64,000 nt of DNA, from assembly GCA_965230185.1 (NCBI GenBank), contig OZ245995.1:2170001-2234000 (forward strand), in the 5' to 3' direction. Positions 35,143 through 44,770 of the stretch are shown here, piece by piece. A program made the translations under genes and the position numbers. Within the stretch, counting starts at the first letter, position 1. Every line of letters begins with the position of its first letter. The notes below the pieces were generated by a model that saw only the letters and a list, made by a program, of their open reading frames with translations, did not search any database and was not told where the DNA came from. This stretch comes from Motiliproteus sp965230185. Its GTDB lineage: Bacteria; Pseudomonadota; Gammaproteobacteria; Pseudomonadales; Balneatricaceae.

Positions 35143-37209
35143 TCAGTCTGAGCTGCTGAGAATGACCCGTTCTCTTCTGTAGGGGATTTCAGGGCGTTCC
35201 TCTTCCAGCAGGCGGGCGTAGCGATGACCGGCATAGATCGCTGCGGCAATGGTTGAAGGGGCTTCTCCATCCCCGGCACATTCAACCGATCTGATACCGG
35301 CGCCGGGAAACTCTGCTTCGCGCGCCATCAGCAGCTGGTAAAGCTGGTCTTCGGCCTGGCGTGAGGTCACCATGACCAGTGTGCTGCAGTCTAATTCTCT
35401 GGATTTCCCTGTGGTAATACAGGAGATCTGAGCCTGATTGGTGTTCAGTTTATCGAGGCTGTGCTGGGTGATAAGTGTTACACCCAGTTCCATCAGTCGA
35501 GCCTGAATCCGATGCTGTTCCATGGTGTTTTCGGTCCAGATGGCGACCAGGGCGGCCGGGGTCACCAGCGTGACCTGTTTGCCTTCGGCAGCCAGTTTTT
35601 CGGCAATAACGCTGCCCATGTAGTAGTGATCATCGTCGAAGATCACCACCGGCCCGTCCGTTTCCCTGCCATCCATAATGTCGTCCGGAGTAAAGACATT
35701 GGACTGCTCGCTTCCGGGGACCGGCTTGTAGTGGGTACGTCCGATGCCATCCTTGCGCCAGCGTGCTCCGGTGGCCAGCAGAACATGATCGAAGCCGAAA
35801 TCCAGGATGTCGTCGGCATTCAGTTTACTGTCCATGAAGATGTCGACGTCAGGCATCTGCTTCAGTAACAGCTCGCGGTAGTCTTTGACCCGTATCCACT
35901 CCGACAGGCCCGGTAGTCTGGCTTCCCGCTCAACCCGGCCACCCAGCTCGGTACCGGCTTCAGCCAGAGTCACCTTATAGCCGCGCTTAGCCAGCTGGTA
36001 CGTGGCTTCCAGGCCCGTAGGCCCCGAGCCCACGACTAACACGTTGGCATTGGTTTTTTTCGGTTGAATCACCTCCGGATGCCACTGTTTACGCCATTCT
36101 TCACCGACCGTGGGGTTCTGTGTGCAGCGAACAGTGGTATGAGTGATATCACCGCTGACGCAGATATTGCAGCCGATACACTCGCGGATCTCATCGAGAC
36201 GGTTCTCGTTTATCTTGTTGGGCAGGTAGGGGTCTGCGATAGAAGGCCGTGCGGCACCGATAAAATCCACAATGCCTTTCCTGACCATGGAAACCATACT
36301 GTCCGGGGAGGTGAAACGTCCGACCCCGACCACCGGTTTGGAGGTCAGTTGTTTGACTCCGGTAATGTACTCGGTCTGATGTCCTTCAGACGAGAAGCGG
36401 GACGAGACCGAATCATTGCTCCAGTCGCTGAGATTTACGTCCCAGAGATCGGGCAGCTCGCCCAGATACTCAACCAGAGCGCGTCCTTCTTCTCTGGCGG
36501 TAATTCCGTCGGGTCCCAGCAACTCCTCAATACCGAAGCGAACGGCTACCGCACAGGTATCTCCGATCGCCTCTCTGGTCACCTCGATCATCTCTTTCAT
36601 CAGACGGGCGCGGTTTTCAAATGAGCCGCCGTATTCATCGGTTCGACGGTTGTGGCGACGAGAAAGAAAATGTTGCGGCATCCCCATGCCATGGCCGGCA
36701 TAGATATACACAACATCATACCCGGCCTTTTTCGATCGTATGGCGGCGTCACGCTGCCAGCGCAACAGCTCCCGGATATCAGCTTTCGACATGGTACGGG
36801 ACTGGACCGGGTAGTATTCGTTGAACACGTTGCCCGATGGGCCGATAGGCACTTCACGACTGATGATATTGGATGCATTCAGACCATTGTGAGCAAGCTC
36901 GACAGCAGCCAGCGCGCCGTGTTCCTTGATCTTTTCAACAATATTCTTGTGGTAGGCAATATCAGAGTCCTCCATCATGCGCGGCATGATATAGGGCAGA
37001 ATATCGGTGGTGGGGTGAATTTCCGTCTCTTCAACGCTGACGGTACCCCAGCCGCCCGCTGCTTTCATTCCGCGAAATGCGGCATTGGCCTGGGGATAGT
37101 AGTCCCCCATTCCGGAGGCGTGGGGTACTGAATAGAATCGGTTTTTTGCGGTTACCGGGCCGATCCTTACCGTATCGAAAAGGATGTCATAGCGAGAGTC
37201 TCTGCTCAT
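35143..37209 (-). CDS. Trimethylamine-dehydrogenase-like flavoprotein (OYE-type, 4Fe-4S, FAD/NAD fold)
   Basis: A 688-residue protein colinear with trimethylamine dehydrogenase: an FMN TIM barrel (about 1-335) opening SRDSRYDILFDTVRIGP, a 4Fe-4S motif with C344, C347, C350 and C362, and a C-terminal dinucleotide-binding part (VLVVGSGPTGLEA near 390, and VVIFDDDHYYMGSVIAEKLA). Members oxidatively N-demethylate amines such as tri- and dimethylamine, dimethylglycine or stachydrine. In TMADH a cysteine holds FMN covalently (NRFYQVPHC); here the same site is A31 (NRFYSVPHA), so the flavin is not covalently bound, and the substrate-bowl tyrosine is also not kept. A different N-methyl amine is therefore likely. 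It is between a cupin gene and an MFS gene. Confidence 0.88.
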   Translation of the reverse strand: MSRDSRYDILFDTVRIGPVTAKNRFYSVPHASGMGDYYPQANAAFRGMKAAGGWGTVSVEETEIHPTTDILPYIMPRMMEDSDIAYHKNIVEKIKEHGALAAVELAHNGLNASNIISREVPIGPSGNVFNEYYPVQSRTMSKADIRELLRWQRDAAIRSKKAGYDVVYIYAGHGMGMPQHFLSRRHNRRTDEYGGSFENRARLMKEMIEVTREAIGDTCAVAVRFGIEELLGPDGITAREEGRALVEYLGELPDLWDVNLSDWSNDSVSSRFSSEGHQTEYITGVKQLTSKPVVGVGRFTSPDSMVSMVRKGIVDFIGAARPSIADPYLPNKINENRLDEIRECIGCNICVSGDITHTTVRCTQNPTVGEEWRKQWHPEVIQPKKTNANVLVVGSGPTGLEATYQLAKRGYKVTLAEAGTELGGRVEREARLPGLSEWIRVKDYRELLLKQMPDVDIFMDSKLNADDILDFGFDHVLLATGARWRKDGIGRTHYKPVPGSEQSNVFTPDDIMDGRETDGPVVIFDDDHYYMGSVIAEKLAAEGKQVTLVTPAALVAIWTENTMEQHRIQARLMELGVTLITQHSLDKLNTNQAQISCITTGKSRELDCSTLVMVTSRQAEDQLYQLLMAREAEFPGAGIRSVECAGDGEAPSTIAAAIYAGHRYARLLEEERPEIPYRRERVILSSSD

Positions 37210-37259
37210 AAAAAGGCTCCTGTTATTCTTGTATTGGAGATCAGTGACCGGGTCGTAAC

Positions 37260-37619
37260 TCAGCAGTACAGAACGAAATACTTTCTGAACTGGCTGGTCA
37301 TATTCCAGGTCAGCCTGGTGCCTTTGCGGATGGCGAAGCTGTCGCCGGGACCGTAGCTGTGTTGCTGGCCATCGGCCGTAATGATGACGGTGCCTTCCAG
37401 CACGGTGCAGAATTCGTCGCCGGGATAGGATTCGATCTCTTCACAGCAGGGCGAGCACTCCCAGACCCCGATGCTGAAACGTTCGTCATCGCTGCAGAGG
37501 AACAGTTGTCCCAGCTCGCTGGCCGAGCCGGAGGTGATATTTTCGCTGTTTACGTACTCGCAGGGTTGCAGCGGATTGCCGTTAATACCGTCGGGAAGAA
37601 TTTTGAAAACGTTACTCAT
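37260..37619 (-). CDS. Cupin-domain protein (Cupin_3/EutQ-like)
   Basis: A 119-residue single-domain cupin. The two cupin motifs are visible as GVWECSPCCEEIESYPGDEF (motif 1 region, with a terminal glutamate in EFCTVLEG) and YGPGDSFAIRKGTRLTW (motif 2). It fits the small cupins related to ureidoglycine aminohydrolase or EutQ, whose reactions vary; metal-binding histidines are mostly absent, so catalysis is uncertain. It is directly upstream of the TMADH-like gene (about 50 bases). Confidence 0.8.
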   Translation of the reverse strand: MSNVFKILPDGINGNPLQPCEYVNSENITSGSASELGQLFLCSDDERFSIGVWECSPCCEEIESYPGDEFCTVLEGTVIITADGQQHSYGPGDSFAIRKGTRLTWNMTSQFRKYFVLYC

Positions 37620-37815
37620 GGGGACCTGCCATTTCAGATTTATTCGATGTCCTCCAGGCTGATAAGAGGACTACTGCTCAGTTCCGGGCGCTTAATGAGA
37701 AAGGCCCGGAGTTATTTCAGCAGACAGGCAGGGTGAAAAGCTTCCCGGCGTATCGGCTGGGAATTTTTATCGGATTCGGGAAGGGAGGGGCTGTCAGTCC
37801 GACCTGAACGGGTGC

Positions 37816-38631
37816 TCAGGACCGGGATCTGAGCTGTTTGAGGAACCGGGTCGGGGTCATCCGGACATGTTGCTGGAATGCCCGGTAAAATGCCGAGGCC
37901 GAGCCAAACCCGGACTCAAAGGCGACATCCAGAGAGGACAGCCGGTCGTCGGGGGAAAGTGTTCCCAGCAATTTTTTGGCCTGCTCAATGCGGAAATGAT
38001 TGAGCAGTTCATAAAAATTCAGCCCGAACTGACTGTTGATTACCTGGGACAGGTGGTTAGCGGAGATACCCAGGTTGTCGGCCAGTTCATCCAGGGTCAG
38101 TTCGTTGTTGAGGTAGAGTTTTTCCCGTTCCATCAGTTCACTCAGCTGTTGCCGGTACTGCAGCAGATCCTGCTCGCTGAGACCCGACTTGAGGTACTGT
38201 CTGGCCGGGTCTGAAGGAGTCCCGGACGATGATTGTGGGTCTGGCGGGGGGATCAGCGAGGTCAGATCGAAATAGACATGGGTGGAGATCAGTTTGCCCT
38301 GATCGTGGACAATGTAGTCGAGACCGTTTAAGGGACCGCAGCCGGTGGGCAGTGCGTTGGGGCATAGTCGCGAGATCTTTTTGCCGGTTGCCTGCCAGCG
38401 GATGACCATCCGCCCGTTTGCCGACAGACTGCCGTCCAGCAGCTGAAAGGAGACATCAGGGCACAGGGCCAGCAATTTGTCGATATGGTGACCCACGCCG
38501 ACGCCTTCGACCTGCTGATGCAGGCCGGAATCTACGTAGGTGGCGCGACGGCTGAAAAAGCTCAGAATCTGATCGGTATCATGAGCGTTCCAGGCGTCCA
38601 GGTAACGTTGTGCAAAACCCTTTCTGGCCAT
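37816..38631 (-). CDS. AraC-family regulator with N-terminal SnoaL/NTF2-like domain
   Basis: A 271-residue protein. Residues about 5-125 (FAQRYLDAWNAHDTDQILSFF, then ATYVDSG and a strand-rich stretch ending THVYFDLT) have the SnoaL/NTF2 alpha+beta pattern, a cone-shaped small-molecule pocket. Residues about 170-268 form an AraC double helix-turn-helix (TLDELADNLGISANHLSQVIN; VAFESGFGSASAFYRAFQQH; MTPTRFLKQLR). AraC proteins more often carry cupin or GATase sensors, so this fusion is unusual. It probably regulates the surrounding hyu/cupin/TMADH genes in response to a pathway metabolite (inference). Confidence 0.88.
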   Translation of the reverse strand: MARKGFAQRYLDAWNAHDTDQILSFFSRRATYVDSGLHQQVEGVGVGHHIDKLLALCPDVSFQLLDGSLSANGRMVIRWQATGKKISRLCPNALPTGCGPLNGLDYIVHDQGKLISTHVYFDLTSLIPPPDPQSSSGTPSDPARQYLKSGLSEQDLLQYRQQLSELMEREKLYLNNELTLDELADNLGISANHLSQVINSQFGLNFYELLNHFRIEQAKKLLGTLSPDDRLSSLDVAFESGFGSASAFYRAFQQHVRMTPTRFLKQLRSRS

Positions 38632-38843
38632 GGCGACTGACTGCTTGGTCCGGCGTACCGGTGTCTCTTGTTATTATCGCTCCACTATAACCCAAAGAAT
38701 AACGACCGTTAAGGAACCTGCGAATCCGTCCGGAGACCCGAAACGCGTCCGGACTTAATCACCGGTTCTCTGAGCAGTCCCGTCTGCTGTTTCCGGAGAG
38801 CTGGTATCGACTGATCGACCCGCGACGGGACTGCCCGGGTGGA

Positions 38844-40427
38844 CTATTCCTCCTTGCCGTAACCACCGCCACCGCAGCTGTCGACGATCACCAGATCGTT
38901 GCGTTTCAGCCAGCGGTTGGCCTTGCCGGGCATATCGAAGCTGCCGCCTTCTGCCGTCTGGATCTGAACGCTGAAGGGAGCGCCGTTCTCACCGCCGTTA
39001 AGGCCGTAAGGGGGGATGACCCGCCGTTCGAACATGGTGGTCAGCGACAGCTTGTCGGTGAGAATCCGATACTCCCGGTGCAGACCTTCGCCGCCCTGAT
39101 GGGCGCCTTTGCCGCCGGACCCTTTGCGCAGGCGCTGAGTCTCGACCCGCAGCGGATACTCCGCTTCGATCACCTCGGCGGGGGTGTTCATGACGTTGGA
39201 CATATGAACCCGGATCACCGACGAACCGTCCCGGTGAGCTCGGGCGCCTTCACCGCCGCCGTGGGTTTCGTAGAGGGTGGTCCAGGCGCCGTCTTCCCGC
39301 TCGCCGCCGAACAGTAGCAATCCGGAGGTGGTGGGCCCGCCGGCGGTGAGCTGGTCCGGCAGTGCCGACTCCAGCGCCAGGAATACAGCATCGGCGATCC
39401 GTTGCGAGGTCTCGTGATTACCGCCCACCACCGGGCTGGAAAGCAGCGGTTCCAGCAGCGATCCTGGTCGGGTGATCACGGTCAGCGGCCGGTAACAGCC
39501 GCCGTTGGGCTGAATATCCGGGCCCAGCAGCGCTTTGACCACATAGAACACCGAGGCACCGGCGATAAAGGGGGTGGTGTTGACGGGGCCGATCGCCGCA
39601 TCATCGGTGTCGGAGAAGTCGAAGGTTGCCTGATCGCCCCGGACTTTGACCCTGACCCGGATGGCGATCGGCTGACAACCGGGACTGCCGTCGTCGTCAA
39701 GGAAGTCTTCACCGCAGTAAACGCCGTCCGGTAACGATTTCAGGGCTGCCCGCATCTGCGCTTCGGCCCGGTCATGGAGGGCTTCGATGGCGTCCCTGAC
39801 CACCTCGGCGCCATGCTCCTGACAGAGCTCCTGAAAACGCAGATCGGCGGATCGGGTAGCGGCCATCTGTGCCATGATATCCCCCTCGCGCTCCTCCGCG
39901 CTGCGGACGTTGGAGAGGATCATATCCAGCTTTTCCCGATCCGTACCCTGGCCGGTGAACACCCTTAACGGGGAAATCCGCAGCCCCTCCATCCAGGCAT
40001 CGGTGGCAAAGGGCACGTAGCTGCCGGGAACCGCACCGCCGGTGTCGGCCCAGTGGGCGAGGCTGACAGAGAAGGCGAGGATCTCATCATTGACAAAGAT
40101 CGGCCGGATCGCCTTTACGTCCGGCAGATGGTTACCGCCCACTTCCGGCAGATTCAGAAACCAGACATCACCGGTTTGCAGCTGCTCTCTGGGAATTCGC
40201 TTGAGAAACTCCTTAACGGTGAAGCTCATGACGCCCATATGCATGGGAATATCCCGCCCCTGGGAGATCAGATTGCCGTCGCCGTCGGTCATGGCTGAGG
40301 ACAGGTCGCCGGCCTCTCGGAGCAGGGGGGAGCGAGCCGAACGCATCACTACCCCGGACATCTCTTCGGCAATGGCCGACAGGGCGTTACGGATTACCTC
40401 CAGGGTAACCGGATCTACAGTACTCAT
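38844..40427 (-). CDS. hyuB: Hydantoinase/oxoprolinase subunit B
   Basis: A 527-residue HyuB-type protein: MSTVDPVTLEVIRNAL opening, RSARSPLLREAGDLSSAM, then QGRDIPMHMGVM, LNLPEVGGNHLPDVK and FDFSDTDDAAIGPVN, all family hallmarks. With HyuA it forms an ATP-dependent cyclic amide hydrolase (N-methylhydantoin, 5-oxoproline or similar), or in related enzymes an acetone/acetophenone carboxylase. No third carboxylase subunit is present, which favours a hydrolase. One base separates its start from the hyuA stop. Confidence 0.9.
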   Translation of the reverse strand: MSTVDPVTLEVIRNALSAIAEEMSGVVMRSARSPLLREAGDLSSAMTDGDGNLISQGRDIPMHMGVMSFTVKEFLKRIPREQLQTGDVWFLNLPEVGGNHLPDVKAIRPIFVNDEILAFSVSLAHWADTGGAVPGSYVPFATDAWMEGLRISPLRVFTGQGTDREKLDMILSNVRSAEEREGDIMAQMAATRSADLRFQELCQEHGAEVVRDAIEALHDRAEAQMRAALKSLPDGVYCGEDFLDDDGSPGCQPIAIRVRVKVRGDQATFDFSDTDDAAIGPVNTTPFIAGASVFYVVKALLGPDIQPNGGCYRPLTVITRPGSLLEPLLSSPVVGGNHETSQRIADAVFLALESALPDQLTAGGPTTSGLLLFGGEREDGAWTTLYETHGGGEGARAHRDGSSVIRVHMSNVMNTPAEVIEAEYPLRVETQRLRKGSGGKGAHQGGEGLHREYRILTDKLSLTTMFERRVIPPYGLNGGENGAPFSVQIQTAEGGSFDMPGKANRWLKRNDLVIVDSCGGGGYGKEE

Positions 40428-40428
40428 C

Positions 40429-42438
40429 TTACTTCTCCTCCGCTAAGTCGATCACCAGGTGACCCGAGGGGTCGACCGTCAATATGGCATCGGGGATGAT
40501 CACAATAGTTGAAGACTCATCCTCGACGATGGCCGGTCCGTTGATAGTCTGTCCGCTTACCAGTTCGCTGCGGTTGAATCTGGGGGTGGTGACCCGCAGA
40601 CCGCCGAAGTAGCAGGGATGACTGCTGTGTGGTCTGGCGGCGTCACCGTCCTGGTTGCCGTTGTCGGTAATCGGGTTGTCGTTGCGGGGCAGCGATACGG
40701 TGGTGCGAATAGTGGCCAGCTCCCAGGGTTCATCGGTGGAAAATCCGTAGAGCTGCTCATGCACTTCCCGGAAGGCGCGTCCCAGCGCTTCAGGGTCATC
40801 CAGCTCGGGGTTCTGGATCTCGACCGCATAACTCTGGCCACTGTAACGAACGCCGGCGACCTCTTTGACCGTCAGGGGCTGGTCGTCATGGCCGGCCTCA
40901 ATGATCGGCGTTGAAAGACGGTCGATCAGGGACTGGCGAACGCCGGTGAGCTGTTCTTTATCCCACTGGCCGCTGGCCATCCGCACGGTCTGCTGCTGTG
41001 AGTAACTCATGGACGCCGATACGCAACCCAGTGCCGAGAACATACTGGAGGCGGCGGGAACCACCACCTTGTTGATGCCAAAGGCTCTGGCGACTTCCAC
41101 CGCGTGCATGGGACCGGCGCCGCCGTAGGCGATCAGTGCGCATTGCCGGCCGTCAACACCTCGCTCGACCGTGACCTTGCGCAGAGCGCGAACCATGTTG
41201 GCGGTTGCTACCCGGAGGATTCCCCGCGCCGCATCCTCGACATTGCCACCCAGCGCCTCCGCCAGCGGCGTTAACGCCCGTACGGCAGCGTCACGGTCCA
41301 GCTTCAGGAATCCGCCCAGCGGCTGGGTGGCATCCAGGTAGCCGAGTACCAGATTGGCGTCACTGACGGTCGCTTCGGTACCGCCACGGCCGTAACAGGC
41401 GGGGCCGGGAAACGCCCCGGCGCTTCTGGGACCAACTCGCAGGGTGCCGGTATCCATCCAGGCGATGGAACCGCCACCGGCGCCGATGGCATCGACAGCC
41501 ACCATGGGCTGGCGGATCGGGTGTTCGGCTAGCGAGCGGTCGCTGCGAATTTCAGCGTGGCCGTTACTGATCAGACAGGTGTCGGTGGTGGTTCCGCCCA
41601 TATCAAAGCTGAGGGCGTGATCCAGTCCCAGTTCAGCGGCGACGCGACTGGCGGCGGTGACGCCGGCCGCCGGGCCGGACATCGCCAGTCCCAGCGGTTG
41701 TTCCCGCAGGGCGCTCGGGGAGGCCATGCCGCCGGCGGAGTGGAACAGGTGCAACTGGCTGTCGGCGGGTTTTTTCTCCTCCAGATGGTCGAGATAGTTA
41801 CGCACCATTGGCATAACACCGGCGTTGAGCACCGTGGTGTTGGTGCGCTCGTACTCGCGGGCTTCCGGACTGACCATATGGGACAGGGAGATATTGCCGG
41901 TCAGTGCTTTCAGCTGTTCTCCCAGTCGCTGTTCATGGTCGCCGTTGGCGTAGGAGTGCAACAGTGATACGGCGATGGAGTCCGCACCTGAGTCGCGGAC
42001 CGCTTCCACCAGTTCCGCCACAGACTGATCGGTCATCTCCACCAGCACCTGGCCCTTGTGGTCCATGCGTTCACGAATCTCGAAACGCAGGGATTCTGTG
42101 ACGGTGGGATCGGCCTTCGATGGCAGATCCAGCCGGTACAGGTGGCGGCGGTTCTGGCGACCGATGGCCACGGTATCGCCAAAACCCTCGGTAGCCACCA
42201 GCGCCACCTTTGACAGGTTGTTCTCGACGATGGCATTGGTCACCATGGTGGTGCCATGCATCAGGTCCTGAACCTGGCTCCAGGGGACATCGACCGCTTC
42301 CAGGGCGTTGAGCAGCGCCGCCAGGGGATCATCGGTTCGGCTGGAGACTTTCGCGGTACGTAACCGCCCGGTTTCCGGTTGTATTGCTATGACGTCGGTA
42401 AAGGTACCGCCGATATCTATTCCTATCTGCCAACGCAT
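40429..42438 (-). CDS. hyuA: Hydantoinase/oxoprolinase subunit A
   Basis: A 669-residue HyuA-type protein of the ASKHA fold. It has the N-terminal phosphate loop IGIDIGGTFTDVIA, HGTTMVTNAI, SFDMGGTTTDTCL, GAGGGSIAWMD and IAYGGAGPMHAVEVA. It binds ATP and phosphorylates the cyclic amide before ring opening by HyuB. It is the first gene of a minus-strand group and is divergent from xdhC across a 556-base AT-rich control region, tying this group to the molybdenum hydroxylase island. Confidence 0.92.
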   Translation of the reverse strand: MRWQIGIDIGGTFTDVIAIQPETGRLRTAKVSSRTDDPLAALLNALEAVDVPWSQVQDLMHGTTMVTNAIVENNLSKVALVATEGFGDTVAIGRQNRRHLYRLDLPSKADPTVTESLRFEIRERMDHKGQVLVEMTDQSVAELVEAVRDSGADSIAVSLLHSYANGDHEQRLGEQLKALTGNISLSHMVSPEAREYERTNTTVLNAGVMPMVRNYLDHLEEKKPADSQLHLFHSAGGMASPSALREQPLGLAMSGPAAGVTAASRVAAELGLDHALSFDMGGTTTDTCLISNGHAEIRSDRSLAEHPIRQPMVAVDAIGAGGGSIAWMDTGTLRVGPRSAGAFPGPACYGRGGTEATVSDANLVLGYLDATQPLGGFLKLDRDAAVRALTPLAEALGGNVEDAARGILRVATANMVRALRKVTVERGVDGRQCALIAYGGAGPMHAVEVARAFGINKVVVPAASSMFSALGCVSASMSYSQQQTVRMASGQWDKEQLTGVRQSLIDRLSTPIIEAGHDDQPLTVKEVAGVRYSGQSYAVEIQNPELDDPEALGRAFREVHEQLYGFSTDEPWELATIRTTVSLPRNDNPITDNGNQDGDAARPHSSHPCYFGGLRVTTPRFNRSELVSGQTINGPAIVEDESSTIVIIPDAILTVDPSGHLVIDLAEEK

Positions 42439-42994
42439 GGTTGATTACCTTTATCTGATTCCTGTTCACCAGGTGGTTCGTTACTGAATGTTTCAGCGGT
42501 GTTTAAACCCTGAAAATAATTTTTAACTGATTGGGGCTGCCGATAATCCTGTCGTAGCTGACAGTAGAAAAAAAATATTATTTTGTGGGGATCAGGATAG
42601 GAAAATGTTATGCGAAGGCTGACTAAAGGTAACGGCGAAGAGGGACGTTCTGTTTTATTAAGGTAAATCGCATCTGTCTGTTATGGAATGGTTTTGTATT
42701 GTTAAGTATTTGATATGTAGTGGTTAAAATTTGTATTGAGTTGTTTGTAATCATCGCCGGTCTGTAAAAAAGCGATGAGGTTCTGGCCTGTTTCCGGAAA
42801 AACAACGGCAATGTTTCGTGCTGATGTTTATAAGGATTCGTCCTGCCTGAACCTCCGGCAGGATCTGTTACTGGTGCCGCTGAGCTGCATCAGAAAAACA
42901 GATTCAGCGTCGACAAAAAAAATATTTTACAAATTCAGAGGGCTGGAAGATCTTAATTCACTATATAAAGCCAGAATAAAAAATCGGTGCGGTT
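42439..42994. promoter_or_regulatory. Divergent AT-rich control region between hyuA and xdhC
   Basis: About 556 bases with no credible gene; much of it is AT-rich, with poly-A/T runs around 42565-42590 and 42895-42930. It should hold the promoters of both the hyuAB group and the maturation genes. A short dyad ATCGC/GCGAT lies around 42750-42776. No sigma-54 type GG-N10-GC element was confidently found. Confidence 0.45.
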
Positions 42995-44071
42995 ATGAAA
43001 AACTCAACGACTCAGACACTGAAAACTGACCTGGAGGAACTGAACCAGGCCCGTGACTGGTTACATAAAGGGTTTGGCGTTGTCCTGGCGACGGTTATAA
43101 AAACCTGGGGATCGTCGCCCCGGCCTGTCGGCAGTCATCTGGTTATTAATCAGCAGGGAGACTTTGTCGGCTCCGTCTCCGGGGGCTGTATCGAAGGTGC
43201 CGTGGTCCAGGAAGCCTTCGAAGTGCTGGAATCCGGACAATCCCGGCAGGTCGAATTCGGTGTCTCCACCGAGCAGGCCTGGGAAGTGGGACTGTCCTGT
43301 GGCGGCGGCATCGACATCCTGCTGCAACCGCTGCACAGGGATTCTCCACTGATGGCTGCTTCGGACTATCTGCGGCGCGGAGAGCGGGTGGCCTCCGTCA
43401 CCGATACGAATGGCGTTGTCCGGGGTATCTTTCATCCCGACTCTGCTGCCGCAGACAAGGTCTCAGCAATCGGGGTGGACGATCTGCTCCCGGAACCGGT
43501 GGCAGCGATACTGGCGCAGGGGCGCAGCGGTTATGTGGCCGGTAGTAAGGCGGACTATTTTGTTCGCAGCTATCAGCCTCGTTCGCGGCTGGTTCTTATC
43601 GGAGCCGTCCATATCAGTCAGTACCTGGCGCCCATGGCGGAGCTGGCCGGGTTTGCGGTCACGGTGATTGATCCCCGTCCGGCTTTCGCGACCGAGCAGC
43701 GTTTCCGTGGGGTCAGGTTGATGCAGGAGTGGCCGGATGAGGCCCTGGCTGGTCTGCAGCTGGATTCAGCTACCGCCGTTGTCACTCTGACCCACGATCC
43801 GAAACTGGACGATCCGGCCATTGTCCAGGCCCTCAACAGTCCGGTGTTCTATATCGGTTCTCTGGGCAGTAAGCGGACCCATCAGCAGCGGTTGGAACGG
43901 CTTGCGGCGCTGGGGCTCGAGGCTCAGGTGCAGCGTATTTGCGCGCCGGTCGGCCTGGATCTGGGGGGCAGGGCGCCGGAGGAAATTGCGGTGGCGGTTC
44001 TGGCACAGATCGTTCAGGCCCGTTACCGCCGGGCCGCGCTTCGGCCGGCGGCCAGCGACACCGTTGCCTGA
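42995..44071 (+). CDS. xdhC: XdhC/CoxI-family molybdenum hydroxylase maturation factor
   Basis: A 358-residue XdhC protein: N-terminal XdhC_CoxI domain (WGSSPRPVGSHLVI, GSVSGGCIEGAVV, SCGGGIDILLQ) and a C-terminal Rossmann domain (RLVLIGAVHISQYLAPMAE, ATVIDPRPAF-like VTVIDPRPAF, YIGSLGSKRTH, LDLGGRAPEEIAVAV). XdhC binds molybdenum cofactor, protects it and helps add the terminal sulfido ligand with a cysteine desulfurase before insertion into the hydroxylase. It opens the plus-strand island and is followed by mocA-like, desulfurase and scaffold genes, matching that role. Confidence 0.92.
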   Translation: MKNSTTQTLKTDLEELNQARDWLHKGFGVVLATVIKTWGSSPRPVGSHLVINQQGDFVGSVSGGCIEGAVVQEAFEVLESGQSRQVEFGVSTEQAWEVGLSCGGGIDILLQPLHRDSPLMAASDYLRRGERVASVTDTNGVVRGIFHPDSAAADKVSAIGVDDLLPEPVAAILAQGRSGYVAGSKADYFVRSYQPRSRLVLIGAVHISQYLAPMAELAGFAVTVIDPRPAFATEQRFRGVRLMQEWPDEALAGLQLDSATAVVTLTHDPKLDDPAIVQALNSPVFYIGSLGSKRTHQQRLERLAALGLEAQVQRICAPVGLDLGGRAPEEIAVAVLAQIVQARYRRAALRPAASDTVA

Positions 44072-44131
44072 CGGGAATTACGGAATGCCGGAAACGGTAT
44101 CGATAAATGACTTCGGAGAGAGGAACAACCC

Positions 44132-44770
44132 GTGCTGACAGAGCAATCCACAGAATTCAGCAGCAACGCCGTTGCGGGGAGCGAACTCTCAGTGGTTGTG
44201 CTGGCCGCCGGGAGCTCCAGGCGTATGGGCAGGCGCAACAAATTGCTGGTGCCGGTAAATGATCGGGCTATGGTGGAAATCGCCGTCACCGAAGCGTTGA
44301 AGATAAAACCCCGTGAAGTGGTTGTGGTGATCGGTCATCAGGCGGACCGGATTCGCCGCCGGCTGGCCGGGTATGACATCCGGCTGGTTGAGAACCTGAG
44401 ATACCGGGAAGGGCTGGCCGCCTCGCTGTCGAGAGGGATCGGGGCCCTGTCAGCGACAACCCCGGGGGCCATGGTGATGCTTTCCGATATGCCCTTTGTC
44501 GGCTACCGACAGCTGCAAAGACTGACGACAGCCTTTCAGCAGTGTGGTGGTGAAAAGATCCTGTTGCCGGTATTCGAGGGACGGCGGGGCAATCCGCTGG
44601 TCTGGCCTCAACGCTACTTCACCGAAATGCAGTCCCTGAGCGGCGATCGTGGCGCCAGGGTGCTGCTGGACAAATACCGGCAGTACATCTGTGAGGTGGA
44701 AATGGATGACGGCAATATTTTTCTTGATATCGATACGCCGGAGCAACTACTGGCCCTGGAGCAGCGATGA
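44132..44770 (+). CDS. mocA: MocA-like molybdenum cofactor nucleotidyltransferase
   Basis: A 212-residue nucleotidyltransferase with VVVLAAGSSRRMGRRNKLLVP near residue 22 (the G-S-S-R-R-M-G nucleotide loop and following K) and MVMLSDMPFVG (the metal-binding D). MocA forms molybdopterin cytosine dinucleotide used by XDH/CODH-class hydroxylases. The GTG start is preceded by GAGAGAGG. Its stop overlaps the next gene's ATG (ATGA), indicating coupling with the desulfurase. Confidence 0.88.
   Translation: MLTEQSTEFSSNAVAGSELSVVVLAAGSSRRMGRRNKLLVPVNDRAMVEIAVTEALKIKPREVVVVIGHQADRIRRRLAGYDIRLVENLRYREGLAASLSRGIGALSATTPGAMVMLSDMPFVGYRQLQRLTTAFQQCGGEKILLPVFEGRRGNPLVWPQRYFTEMQSLSGDRGARVLLDKYRQYICEVEMDDGNIFLDIDTPEQLLALEQR

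Noticed and set aside
33819..35159. 446-codon plus-strand frame over the MFS gene
   Set aside because: It is the antisense shadow of a well-supported twelve-helix transporter; the translated product is low-complexity and hydrophilic with no family features.
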